A model generated the notes under the pieces. It had not been told where the DNA came from. It saw only the letters and a program-made list of their open reading frames with translations, and ran no database searches. From Bacteroidota bacterium (GTDB lineage Bacteria; Bacteroidota; Bacteroidia; Chitinophagales; Chitinophagaceae), in the NCBI GenBank assembly GCA_018266455.1, contig JAFEAJ010000024.1, positions 1 to 64,000 of the forward strand: a DNA stretch of 64,000 nt, given 5' to 3'. Shown one piece after another: positions 35,928 to 44,844 of the stretch. Positions within the stretch are counted from its first letter, which is position 1. The number at the start of each line of letters is the position of its first letter. The translations under genes and the position numbers were made by a program.

Positions 35928-38066
35928 CTATTCCTTATTATCTTGTTTTTCTGTTGTTGTGCCGGCTGGCCCCTGTTTGGCATGGTTCTCGAAAAGCTCG
36001 TATTTCGATTTCGGCCTTTTGTCTTCCAGCCATTTAAAATTGTGTAGCCGCATGTCTTCGAAGTTCACTTTTTTTATTGGGTTCATTGTGCCTTCTGCAT
36101 TGTTGCGAAGGATCACTTTATTCAGTTCTTTGTTCACAAAAAGCATATCGATGATATCTGCTTTCGACTGGTTCACGCCGAAAAATGCTTTATTGTCGTC
36201 CTGTGCATAATAAATGCTTTCTGCATTTCCTTTTGCGCGCATGTAATCGATCACGCCGTCTTTGAAATACCCGTTGAGGGTTGTTCCTTTGATTTGGTTA
36301 TACAGGTCATCGCCAATTTTATTAACGGCAAGGCTATTTTCGAAAACATACAGCCTGCTTGCTTTTTTATTTTTTGTATATAGGTAAATGGTATCTCCGG
36401 TGATCTGGTTATTGTTAGCCCAAACGATCGGGCCGGTAAATAACCTGAAAACAGAATCTTTTGCTGAATAAAACAAACTGTCTGCTATAGCCTGAAGCGA
36501 ATCTGAAAAAATGCGCACATGATGATATGCCTGTAAATAACGGTTAGTGCTGTCGTCATGAGGGTTTATAGCAACAGCCATTTTATTTGAGGCTGTATCT
36601 TTTTTCGCCAATGCCGAATCCGGAAGGATGAGCGAGTTGCTGGTATCTTTGCCATTAATGTTGCTAAGGCCAACATTTGCTTTTAGTGAATCGGTATGTT
36701 GAATTTCTTTTTTTGTTAGTAGCGAGTCTTCCTGCTTTTGTTGCACAATATTATTCGTGCTGTTTTTCGCATTGGGTTTTTCGGCCTCATTTGGCAATGG
36801 TAATTTTGCCCTGGCCTTTTTCATTTTCCCTTTGGTGGCTCCGGGGGCGGGCATGAGGCGGCTTTCATCGGCAATAACCCCTTTTAAAAAAATCGAATCA
36901 GTAATATCAATATGCGCCAATTCGACGCTGTCTTTTCTTCTTTGATTTTCTCTTGCAATCATTTCGCCGACAACCATCAAAGAATCGCTTATTCTTTTTT
37001 GGGCTGTTTTCAGACTGTCATTATGAATGCTGTCTGCAACCCGAATGGCTTCTGTTCTTATGCTGTCTTGATGTTTTTTTATTGAATCTGCATACAACAG
37101 GTCTGTAATCTTGCCGGAAAATAAAGTATCGGCTGTGATATAAATGGAATCGTCTTCCTGTTTCAGGATCATTAGCGGGTTTTCAGTGGCCAGGAAAGTT
37201 TTTGTTTTTCTATCAGCTATCAGGTAATTGCCCAGCACAGAAACGCCTTGTGCGGTATCTACAAAAACAGCATTGCCTGTTGCAATGCTTCTGCCGGTCG
37301 AGTCATCGAATTGCACATTGTCTCCTGTTATGCGTTGCGTTCCCTGTTTTATGGTTGGCCGTTTGCCGAATTGCGCCCTGTGGTTTTTCAGGTCATAGTT
37401 CCCTTCCCTTGTGGTAATGGTGCTGCCGCTGCTGTCCCTGATAAAGGTTTCCGTTATAAAAGTGGCGAGTTGCGAATCGGTGTTGTACAGCAGGGAATCA
37501 GACTTCAGGTCGTAAGAAGGGTCTTTCAGCAGCACGTCTTTCCTGAAATAAACATCCTTTGTTTCAGCATAGTAAACTCCTTCTTTACTGGTAAGCGTGC
37601 TGGTTTTGTTAATGAGTTTCCCGCCGTTATTGTAAGTGCCAATTTTCAGGTTCATGTCGTATCCCAGGTCATCGGTGAACAGGGTAGCCTTGCCATCGGT
37701 CATCTTTACTTTTTTCTGGAATATCACATATTTTTTATCTTCAAAGTATTTCATGTAGTCCGAAAAAATATTGGTCGTGTCTGAATCGTTCATGTGCACT
37801 TTTCCAAATGCTTCCACAATTTTGTCTTTATTGTTCATGACCACACTGTCGCAATAAAACAGGGTAGTGCCTTTTTGCAACTGAACATTACCGACGAGGG
37901 ATTGAAATTTTGCGGAGTCCCTGGTATCTTCTCTTATCCTGTCTGCATGAAGGATGTGCAATGGCACAAGCGAGTCGCCATCAGCTGGCTTTTGCTGAAC
38001 CGGCTGTTGTGCTTGTGAAGCAAAGGACCAGGCCAGTAGAAATATCAGGAAAACAATCCGCTTCAT
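35928..38066 (-). CDS. OstA-like (LptA-fold) envelope protein
   Basis: This is a periplasmic protein of the organic-solvent-tolerance OstA/LptA family, thought to carry lipopolysaccharide across the periplasm. After a signal peptide (MKRIVFLIFLLAWSFASQAQ), residues about 35-330 show repeated OstA beta-jellyroll units (FQSLVGNVQLQKGTTLFYCDS, VEAFGKVHMNDSDTTNIFSD, GATLFTDDLGYDM-like stretches). A low-complexity middle rich in Asp/Ser/Lys (about 340-520) follows, then a second OstA-like block (FVFENSLAVNKIGDDLYNQIKG region) to the end. It starts 1 nt after the stop of the MlaD-like gene, in the same operon, and belongs functionally with LptD encoded divergently nearby. Confidence 0.85.
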   Translation of the reverse strand: MKRIVFLIFLLAWSFASQAQQPVQQKPADGDSLVPLHILHADRIREDTRDSAKFQSLVGNVQLQKGTTLFYCDSVVMNNKDKIVEAFGKVHMNDSDTTNIFSDYMKYFEDKKYVIFQKKVKMTDGKATLFTDDLGYDMNLKIGTYNNGGKLINKTSTLTSKEGVYYAETKDVYFRKDVLLKDPSYDLKSDSLLYNTDSQLATFITETFIRDSSGSTITTREGNYDLKNHRAQFGKRPTIKQGTQRITGDNVQFDDSTGRSIATGNAVFVDTAQGVSVLGNYLIADRKTKTFLATENPLMILKQEDDSIYITADTLFSGKITDLLYADSIKKHQDSIRTEAIRVADSIHNDSLKTAQKRISDSLMVVGEMIARENQRRKDSVELAHIDITDSIFLKGVIADESRLMPAPGATKGKMKKARAKLPLPNEAEKPNAKNSTNNIVQQKQEDSLLTKKEIQHTDSLKANVGLSNINGKDTSNSLILPDSALAKKDTASNKMAVAINPHDDSTNRYLQAYHHVRIFSDSLQAIADSLFYSAKDSVFRLFTGPIVWANNNQITGDTIYLYTKNKKASRLYVFENSLAVNKIGDDLYNQIKGTTLNGYFKDGVIDYMRAKGNAESIYYAQDDNKAFFGVNQSKADIIDMLFVNKELNKVILRNNAEGTMNPIKKVNFEDMRLHNFKWLEDKRPKSKYELFENHAKQGPAGTTTEKQDNKE

Positions 38067-38067
38067 T

Positions 38068-39060
38068 TTATTTGCCCGGTGGTTTTGATGATGAATCGCT
38101 GAGCGGGCTCATCAACGGGCCGTTTTTGTCTTTGCGGCCAAAAACTGAAATATTAACGTATCGTTTCGGGTGCATGCGAAGGTCATCGAGCAGGGTGTTC
38201 AGGCTTCTTGAAGTATTTTCAAGGTTGAGGTATAGCTTTTTGTCGTTCACCAACAGTCCTAATGAGCCAGTGCCATTGTTGATTTTGCCAATGGTTTTGT
38301 TCAACTCAGCCATGGTAGTATGGATAGACTCCACCGTTTCTTCGATTTTTGCATTGGCGAGCTTTGCGCTTGTTTTATTCAGGTTCGATAAGGTTTCATT
38401 GATATTGTCATTGTTTTTAGAAAGGTTTTTAGTGAAGGAATCTACATTGTTCAATGATTTTGCTAATGTTCCCGTTTGGGTATTCAGTATCTGCTGAAGA
38501 GATGCAGAAGAGGCTGCCAGGTTAGCGAGCAGCGCCCCGAAATTATTTTTTGTTCGGGGATCGAACATGGAGCCAACTACCTCTATTAATGAGTCCAGTG
38601 AAGTTAATGTGCCATTCAGCTTGGCAACTATGGGATTGATATTGCTTTCAACTGATGCCAGTAACCCCAGTCTTTCATGTGTTGCGATGGTGTCGCCGGC
38701 TTCCACATAATCAGTCCCGCTTCCCCTGTTGATGACGATGATGGGCGAGCTCAATAAACTGGTCTGGATCTCAGCTAAGGAATTTTTGGGGATATGGATA
38801 TCTTTTTTAAGATTGATCTCGACCAGGATGTTTAGCAAGTCTTTGTCAGTTTCTCTAAGGGCCGAGACATTGCCAACTGTAAACCCGTTTATCTTTACCG
38901 CATTTGACACCTCTAAGCCTTCCACATTTTTGAAAAGGGCATAAATTTTCCTGCTGCGCTCAAAAGTCTTTTTTCCTTTTAAAAAATTAAAACCGAGGAT
39001 AAGCAGTGCAATGGAAATGGCAGTTAATGAGCCTATTTTTGTTTCATTAGAAATTTTCAT
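38068..39060 (-). CDS. MlaD-family (MCE domain) lipid transport protein
   Basis: MCE proteins form periplasmic hexameric rings or tubes that move phospholipids between membranes. One N-terminal membrane helix (IGSLTAISIALLILGFNFLKG) is followed by the MCE domain (about 38-118: YALFKNVEGLEVSNAVKINGFTVG in outline, LAEIQTSLLSSPIIVINRGSG) and a long helical coiled-coil tail. The 330-residue length fits MlaD-type proteins with a tail. The gene lies between the amidase and the OstA-like gene in one minus-strand operon, linking lipid transport to LPS assembly and cell-wall turnover. Confidence 0.9.
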   Translation of the reverse strand: MKISNETKIGSLTAISIALLILGFNFLKGKKTFERSRKIYALFKNVEGLEVSNAVKINGFTVGNVSALRETDKDLLNILVEINLKKDIHIPKNSLAEIQTSLLSSPIIVINRGSGTDYVEAGDTIATHERLGLLASVESNINPIVAKLNGTLTSLDSLIEVVGSMFDPRTKNNFGALLANLAASSASLQQILNTQTGTLAKSLNNVDSFTKNLSKNNDNINETLSNLNKTSAKLANAKIEETVESIHTTMAELNKTIGKINNGTGSLGLLVNDKKLYLNLENTSRSLNTLLDDLRMHPKRYVNISVFGRKDKNGPLMSPLSDSSSKPPGK

Positions 39061-39241
39061 TCACTGGTGTTTAGTAAAAAACAGGTAAGTTCTTTTGTTT
39101 AAAATTCAGTATAAAAATGCAAAGAATCAACAAATGTAGCAAAATTGTTAAGTGATGCTGAGAAGGTTGCGTTAAAACAGAATGGGCAATATGCAATGCT
39201 CCATAAAACAAGCTCGGCTTACCTGCACTGCCCAGCCGCGG

Positions 39242-40216
39242 TCATCTCTGGTTTAGCGAATCCGGCAGGGCATTAACGGATGTTTTGCCTGTTTCAAGCT
39301 GATCTTTATACCGGCTCAGGGCATCTACAATATTTTTTACCACTTCATTCTGCCCTTCATCGCTGTTCAGGTACTCTTCTTCTTCTTTATTGGTAAGATA
39401 GCCAGTTTCAATCAGCACGCTGGGCATTCCGGTAGCTTGCAGCACCTGGATTCCCTTATCTCTTTGCAGCACACCTAAAGTAGTTCGTCCGGTTTTCTGA
39501 AATTCGTCTTCTACCATTGCTGCGAAGATGGCGCTTTTCTTAAAGTATTTTTGCTCGTACAGTTGTGCCCTGATTTTTGCTTCCGGCGATTCGGTGTCCC
39601 AATCTACTGTGCTGTCCTGTATCTCTCCATCTCCTTCATCAGTATGGTTGATGGCATTTACTTTGTCTGTTGTTTTTTCTGCTTTCCAGATGTAAGTGGA
39701 TGCGCCAATCCGCATATTCTTTACCCAATAGGATTCATAGATAGGCGCCATTACCCATTTTTTTCTTTTTCTTTTGCCCCTGCCAACATATTCCAGCTTT
39801 CTTTTGTGGCCGATGACCCTTTTTGCATAGTAGCCTCCTGCCGGTTGTGGCGTGGCATCGCAATGTATGCTAATGAACAAATCTCCCTTTGCCTGGTTGG
39901 CAATATCTGCCCGGTTGTGAAGGTCATCTTTTAAAGTGGTTGCCCCGCCCACAGTGGCATCTGTTGTTCTGGTATACACTACTTTAATGTCGGGGAAAGC
40001 TTTTTTTATGGCTTCGCCCAACTTTAAGCCTATTTCCAGCGTAACATCTTCTTCTTTAGAGATCAGCCCGTGCGTGCCGTGAAATGTGCCGTTATGCCCT
40101 GGGTCAACAACAATGGTGCGTATCGTGTTTGTTCTTGGAGGGGTTTGATGAACAGTTGCGAATGACAATGAACTTAGCATTCCTGTAACAATCAAAAGTG
40201 CAGCCATTTTTTTCAT
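39242..40216 (-). CDS. N-acetylmuramoyl-L-alanine amidase (Amidase_3, AmiC-like)
   Basis: This enzyme cleaves the amide bond between peptidoglycan glycan and stem peptide in the periplasm. The ATG at 40216 begins a signal peptide (MKKMAALLIVTGMLSSLSFA); the longer frame would use GTG. Amidase_3 zinc ligands are in VVDPGHNG (His), EEDVTLEIGLKLG (Glu) and SIHCDA (His), and the catalytic Glu is in PSVLIETGYLTNKEEEEYL. An insertion rich in Lys/Arg (KRKLEYVGRGKRKRKKW region) is typical of Bacteroidota amidases of this type. It leads the operon with MlaD-like and OstA-like genes and is divergent from lptD. Confidence 0.93.
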   Translation of the reverse strand: MKKMAALLIVTGMLSSLSFATVHQTPPRTNTIRTIVVDPGHNGTFHGTHGLISKEEDVTLEIGLKLGEAIKKAFPDIKVVYTRTTDATVGGATTLKDDLHNRADIANQAKGDLFISIHCDATPQPAGGYYAKRVIGHKRKLEYVGRGKRKRKKWVMAPIYESYWVKNMRIGASTYIWKAEKTTDKVNAINHTDEGDGEIQDSTVDWDTESPEAKIRAQLYEQKYFKKSAIFAAMVEDEFQKTGRTTLGVLQRDKGIQVLQATGMPSVLIETGYLTNKEEEEYLNSDEGQNEVVKNIVDALSRYKDQLETGKTSVNALPDSLNQR

Positions 40217-40383
40217 TATCCTGTCTGTGATTTGGAGGTTAGTAATCTTCACAAAATCTTAATGCTGTAACATCTATTTTTGTAACATTGCAGGCAGGTA
40301 AACATTCCTGCTTTTTAATTGCAAACAGGTTTTCAAACATTTGGTTCGTTATTGCCGAAAACCGGTTCGCTGCAAATAAAAAT

Positions 40384-43128
40384 ATGAATAACGGACGCAA
40401 AGTTAGCTCAAAATATTTTTCGGCGCTGATATTTACTGTGCTGTCCTCTTCTGTAACGCTTTGCTGCTTTGCAAATTATCCAAGCACTGCTGGTTTTTGC
40501 AAATTCTTAACCACATTAGGGGATACTGCTAAACCCATCGTTCCGGCATTTAAAGACACTGTGATCAAGGACAGCGCTGTAAGCGATCGCAATACCCGCG
40601 ACAGCAGTTTTAAAGATACTGCCATCCAACAAACTGATACTTTCAATATCAAGATATCGAAAGATTCACTGGATGCGCCTATTGCCTACAGCGCTTCAGA
40701 CTCTATTGTGATGAATGTGCCTTCAAAAAAAATAACCCTTTATAACAAAGCTACAGCCAAGCAAAAAGATTTGGACCTGAGCGCTTATCAAATAGAATAT
40801 GATCAGGACAAGCAACTGGTTGTGGCAACTTACACTACGGATACCAGCGGCAAGATGATCGGCAGGCCCAAGATGGTGCAGGGCGATAATACCATCGAAT
40901 CGGACACGATGGTGTACAACCTGAAGAACCAGAAAGGCATTACCAAGAACAGTTACACCACTTCCGGTGAAATGTTTTTTTACCAGGAGAAACTTAAAAA
41001 AATTGCCCCCGAAGAATTTTATGCCGCAAGCGGAAGGTTTACTACCTGCAACCTGGATACGCCCCATTTTGCTTTTCGCACGAACAAGATGAAGGTGATC
41101 AATAAAAAATTTGCCATTACCGGCCCCGTTCATCCTGAATTTGAAGGAGTGCCGGTCCCAATTTATATACCATTTGGCTTTTTCCCCCTGGTGCAGGGGC
41201 GGCATTCAGGGTTATTGCCCCCACAGTTTACAGCCAGCGACCAGTTCGGCCTGGGGCTTCAGGGACTGGGATATTACAAAGTGCTTAGCGATAATTTTGA
41301 TGTAACTTTCCGCACCGACTTATATTCTTACGGCGGCTGGGCCTTTTATGTGGACCCTGAATACCTTGTCCGTTACCGGTATCGGGGCAGGCTTGATTTC
41401 TCTTTACAAAAAACAAGGATACTGAACCCAACAGGAATAGGCACAAGCGAATTCCAGGATACAAAAACTTACCGGCTTTCCTGGAGCCATACCGTAGATA
41501 CGAAAGCAAGACCGGGAACTAATTTTTCTGCGAATGTGAATCTGCAATCACTTAAGTACAACCAGTTTGTTTTAAATAACCCTACGGCCAATTACACCAA
41601 TAGCATCAGTTCATCCATTGCTTATTCAAAAACCTGGAAAGACGGAAAATATAATCTTACTTTGAGCGGGAACCATAGCCAGAATAGCAATGACGGCTCC
41701 ATGACGATTACTTTGCCTAACCTTGGTTTTACGGTAACCACGCTTTACCCCTTCCAGAAAAAAGAGATAATCGGGGCTCAGAAATGGTATGAAAAATTGG
41801 GCATCGGGCTCAACACCAGTTTCAATAACCAGGCCCGGGTTTATGACTCGCTGTTCAGCCTTAAAAACCTGATTGATACCTTCCGGTGGGGGGCGCACCA
41901 CAGTTTGCCTATTACATTGGCGCTGCCCCCGCTTGGGCCTTTCCAGATATCCCCCGGCGTTAGTTTACAGCAAAACTGGTTCCAGTCAAAAACGATACTG
42001 CAAGACTGGAGCGCTAATCCTAAAATACGTAAGGTGGACACTACTTTTCAAAAAGGTTTTTATACTGAAACCGATATGGCATTTAGCATCAGCATGGCCA
42101 CTGCAATTTTCGGCACCTTCAACAAATTCGGGAAAAATAGCAGCATACTGGGCATCAGGCATGTGATCAGGCCTACCGTAAGCCTCAGTTATAAACCAGA
42201 TTTTTCTTCGAAAGATTATTACTGGGTGGCTTATGATAGCGTGGGGCACCGAAGGAGGGTGTCTTATTTCCAGGGCAACACTTACAGCTCATTTCCGGAA
42301 GGCACTTTTGGGGGAATGAGCTTTGGTTTTGACAATACGCTTGAAATGAAAGTGAAATCCAAAAAAGATACCAGTGAATCGGGCATTAAAAAAGTAAAGC
42401 TCATTGATGGCTTCGGGTTTAACGGAAGTTATAATTACCTTGCCGATTCCAACCGGCTTTCCCCGATCAGCTTTTATTTCAGGAGCACTTTGTTCCAGAA
42501 GATCAACATCACTGCAGCAGCCACGCTGGACCCTTATGTGAAAGATTCTTTGGGCAATGACAGAAAGAACTTTTATGCATGGCAGCAAAGAGGAAAATTT
42601 TCGCTGGGCACCATCAGCCAGGGAAACATAGCGATATCAACCAACTTTAAAAGCAAGCCAAAAGACCAGAAAGCAGAAGATGAAAAGAAGAAACAGGATG
42701 AAAACCAGATACCGTTAACGATGGAAGAACAGCAGGCGGAAATGAATTATATAGCCACCCACGCCGCCGAGTTCGCCGACTTTAATGTTGCGTGGTCGCT
42801 GAATTTGTCATTTTCTTTGAACTTTACGAGAACGCTGAAACCAGATTTGACAGGATATCAAACAATCATCAACTCCGGGCTCAACTGGAATGGCGATTTT
42901 AACCTCACGCCTAAATGGAAATTTGGCATGAGCTCTTTTTATGATGTAAAGCTCCAAAAAATCAACTCCCTTTCTATGTCTGTTTCAAGAGACATGCATT
43001 GCTGGCAGATGTCCATTAGTGTTATACCGATTGGATATATGCGCTCTTTCAATATTACCATTAGCCCGAAAGCAGCGATATTAAGGGACCTGAGAGTAAA
43101 CAGGTCAAGGTATTTTTATGCCCAATAG
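40384..43128 (+). CDS. lptD: LPS-assembly protein LptD
   Basis: LptD is the outer-membrane barrel that inserts lipopolysaccharide into the outer leaflet. The ATG at 40384 starts a 914-residue protein with a probable signal segment (SALIFTVLSSSVTLCCFA). A Ser/Thr/Asp-rich linker is followed by an N-terminal OstA jellyroll (IEYDQDKQLVVATYTTD, SGRFTTCNLDTPHFAFRTNKMK) and the LptD barrel with the conserved PVPIYIPFGFFPLVQGRHSG region, ending DLRVNRSRYFYAQ. It is divergent from an amidase/MlaD/OstA operon, with 167 bp between start codons. Confidence 0.9.
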   Translation: MNNGRKVSSKYFSALIFTVLSSSVTLCCFANYPSTAGFCKFLTTLGDTAKPIVPAFKDTVIKDSAVSDRNTRDSSFKDTAIQQTDTFNIKISKDSLDAPIAYSASDSIVMNVPSKKITLYNKATAKQKDLDLSAYQIEYDQDKQLVVATYTTDTSGKMIGRPKMVQGDNTIESDTMVYNLKNQKGITKNSYTTSGEMFFYQEKLKKIAPEEFYAASGRFTTCNLDTPHFAFRTNKMKVINKKFAITGPVHPEFEGVPVPIYIPFGFFPLVQGRHSGLLPPQFTASDQFGLGLQGLGYYKVLSDNFDVTFRTDLYSYGGWAFYVDPEYLVRYRYRGRLDFSLQKTRILNPTGIGTSEFQDTKTYRLSWSHTVDTKARPGTNFSANVNLQSLKYNQFVLNNPTANYTNSISSSIAYSKTWKDGKYNLTLSGNHSQNSNDGSMTITLPNLGFTVTTLYPFQKKEIIGAQKWYEKLGIGLNTSFNNQARVYDSLFSLKNLIDTFRWGAHHSLPITLALPPLGPFQISPGVSLQQNWFQSKTILQDWSANPKIRKVDTTFQKGFYTETDMAFSISMATAIFGTFNKFGKNSSILGIRHVIRPTVSLSYKPDFSSKDYYWVAYDSVGHRRRVSYFQGNTYSSFPEGTFGGMSFGFDNTLEMKVKSKKDTSESGIKKVKLIDGFGFNGSYNYLADSNRLSPISFYFRSTLFQKINITAAATLDPYVKDSLGNDRKNFYAWQQRGKFSLGTISQGNIAISTNFKSKPKDQKAEDEKKKQDENQIPLTMEEQQAEMNYIATHAAEFADFNVAWSLNLSFSLNFTRTLKPDLTGYQTIINSGLNWNGDFNLTPKWKFGMSSFYDVKLQKINSLSMSVSRDMHCWQMSISVIPIGYMRSFNITISPKAAILRDLRVNRSRYFYAQ

Positions 43129-43207
43129 CAGCAGATGGAAGGAAACGACAATGTGCAATGGTAAGGGCCCGAGATAGATATTGCCTTCTTGCTTATTCGA
43201 AGTGTTC

Positions 43208-43951
43208 TTATTTCCTGTTCGCCACATAATAATCTCTCATTATTAAAAACACTTTTTCTTTGAGGCTTTGAACAGTATCGGTTGGAGATGGTTGCACAGG
43301 CGCAAGGAAATGCATGGAAAGTGGTTTCGGCAATAAAAAAAAGGTTTTATCTGCAGGCATTGCCTGTCGTGTATTAAAGATCAAAGCAGGTATGATTTTT
43401 TTTTTGGTATCGATAGCCAGCCTGAAAGCGCCATCATAAAACGGTTTGATTGGTTCTTCGGTGGTATTGCGTGTTCCTTCCGGATAAATGCTCATGTGCA
43501 GGCCCATAGCAAGCACTTCTTTCATTTTTGTAAAACTTTCCCGGCGGCTGTTTTCTTTTTTCCGGTCAACCAGTACGCTGCCCGTTTTATACACCAGGCC
43601 GAAAACAGGGATTTTAGAAAGCTCAATTTTGGCGATTGTTTTATTGCCGCCCGGAATAAAGGGGCACGAAATGGGGATGTCCATAAATGAATTGTGGTTA
43701 TTTACCACGACGTAGGTCTCGCCCCGCTTAAAATTTTCTTTTCCTGTTACTTTTAATGGGCAGCCTGTCAATGTCAAAAAAACGTTCATCCATATCCGTG
43801 AAATAAATATAAAAATTTTTGTTTTTTCGGGATCTTTTCGAAAATAACAGAACAAAAAAAATGGCACCAAGAAAACAATCATGGTGCTCGAAAAAACAAC
43901 CAGGCCCCAGGTAGCCCATAAGCGCCCGAATATTTCCCTTAAAATTTTCAT
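43208..43951 (-). CDS. plsC: 1-acyl-sn-glycerol-3-phosphate acyltransferase
   Basis: PlsC adds the second acyl chain to lysophosphatidic acid in phospholipid synthesis at the inner membrane. Two N-terminal hydrophobic segments (LVVFSSTMIVFLVPFFLFCYF region) precede the PlsC catalytic motif NHNSFMD (HX4D) near residue 90, followed by GSVLVDRK and the substrate motif YPEGTRN. The 247-residue length is normal. It lies 34 bp downstream of ung on the same strand and may be co-transcribed with it. Confidence 0.93.
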   Translation of the reverse strand: MKILREIFGRLWATWGLVVFSSTMIVFLVPFFLFCYFRKDPEKTKIFIFISRIWMNVFLTLTGCPLKVTGKENFKRGETYVVVNNHNSFMDIPISCPFIPGGNKTIAKIELSKIPVFGLVYKTGSVLVDRKKENSRRESFTKMKEVLAMGLHMSIYPEGTRNTTEEPIKPFYDGAFRLAIDTKKKIIPALIFNTRQAMPADKTFFLLPKPLSMHFLAPVQPSPTDTVQSLKEKVFLIMRDYYVANRK

Positions 43952-43985
43952 GCTCTTGTTTAATTATGAAGGCATTATTGCCATG

Positions 43986-44657
43986 CTACAACTGCCAATC
44001 GATCGGGCTTACACCGTGCTTTGCCAGGTAATCATTTGTTTTTGAAAAATGCCTGCAACCAAAAAAACCTTTGTCTGCCGAAAAAGGCGATGGGTGTGCT
44101 GCTTTCAGTAATAAATGTTTGCCCGGATCAATAATTGATTGCTTTTCCTGAGCGAATTTTCCCCATAATAAAAAAACAATATGGGTTTTTTGTTCAGAGA
44201 TTTTTCGGATTGCAGAATCGGTAAATTCCGCCCAGCCGATTTTTGAATGGCTCATCGGTTCATTTGCCCTGACAGATAAGGATGCGTTCAGCAACATTAC
44301 CCCTTGTTCTGCCCATCCAGTAAGGTTGCCATGCGATGGCACTCTTATGCCCACATCATGTTGCAGTTCCTTAAAAATGTTTATTAGTGAAGGTGGCTGC
44401 ACCATGCCGTTAGGAACGGAAAAACTCAGCCCGTGTGCCTGCCCCTGCCCATGGTAAGGGTCCTGGCCGATAAGCACCACTTTCACTTTATCGAATGGGG
44501 TGGCATTAAAAGCGTTAAAGATAAGCGGGCCCGGCGGATATATTGTTTTGCCCGCTTTTTTCTCCTGTTTAAGGAATGTTACAATCTGCTGAAAATATGA
44601 TTTAGAAAATTCATCTTTCAAAACTTCTTTCCAGCTTGCTTCAATGGCAACTTCCAT
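43986..44657 (-). CDS. ung: Uracil-DNA glycosylase
   Basis: Ung removes uracil from DNA, the first step of base-excision repair. Family 1 motifs are complete: GQDPYHGQGQAHGLSFSVP (water-activating Asp and His region), VLLLN-type MLLNASLSVRAN, and the C-terminal HPSPFSADKGFFGCRHFSKTN with the leucine-loop HPSP. The 223-residue length is full. plsC follows 34 bp downstream. Confidence 0.97.
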   Translation of the reverse strand: MEVAIEASWKEVLKDEFSKSYFQQIVTFLKQEKKAGKTIYPPGPLIFNAFNATPFDKVKVVLIGQDPYHGQGQAHGLSFSVPNGMVQPPSLINIFKELQHDVGIRVPSHGNLTGWAEQGVMLLNASLSVRANEPMSHSKIGWAEFTDSAIRKISEQKTHIVFLLWGKFAQEKQSIIDPGKHLLLKAAHPSPFSADKGFFGCRHFSKTNDYLAKHGVSPIDWQL

Positions 44658-44787
44658 AATTGGAAAAATTATTAAGTACTAAGGCACCAAGATAAATAAA
44701 AGTTGAACAACAAGAAATCTTGTACAAGCAATAGCAGGCCTGTCAGTGAGTAAAACTTTATTGCAGCAACAGTTTGAAATGGCAATT

Positions 44788-44810
44788 GCGCCATGCCTTT
44801 GGCATGGCGC
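44788..44810. terminator. Stem-loop after the EF-G paralogue
   Basis: GCGCCATGCC, a TTT loop and GGCATGGCGC form a perfect 10-bp stem. It lies about 35 bp after the stop of the minus-strand EF-G gene and could terminate it; no long T-run is present. Confidence 0.55.
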
Positions 44811-44844
44811 GGTAAGTGGCCTGTTGATAGCTAAATAACGCGCA

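Noticed and set aside
41111..42588. Opposite-strand and alternative-frame open frames within lptD and other long genes
   Set aside because: They have no start-site signals or family motifs and lie wholly inside well-supported genes.
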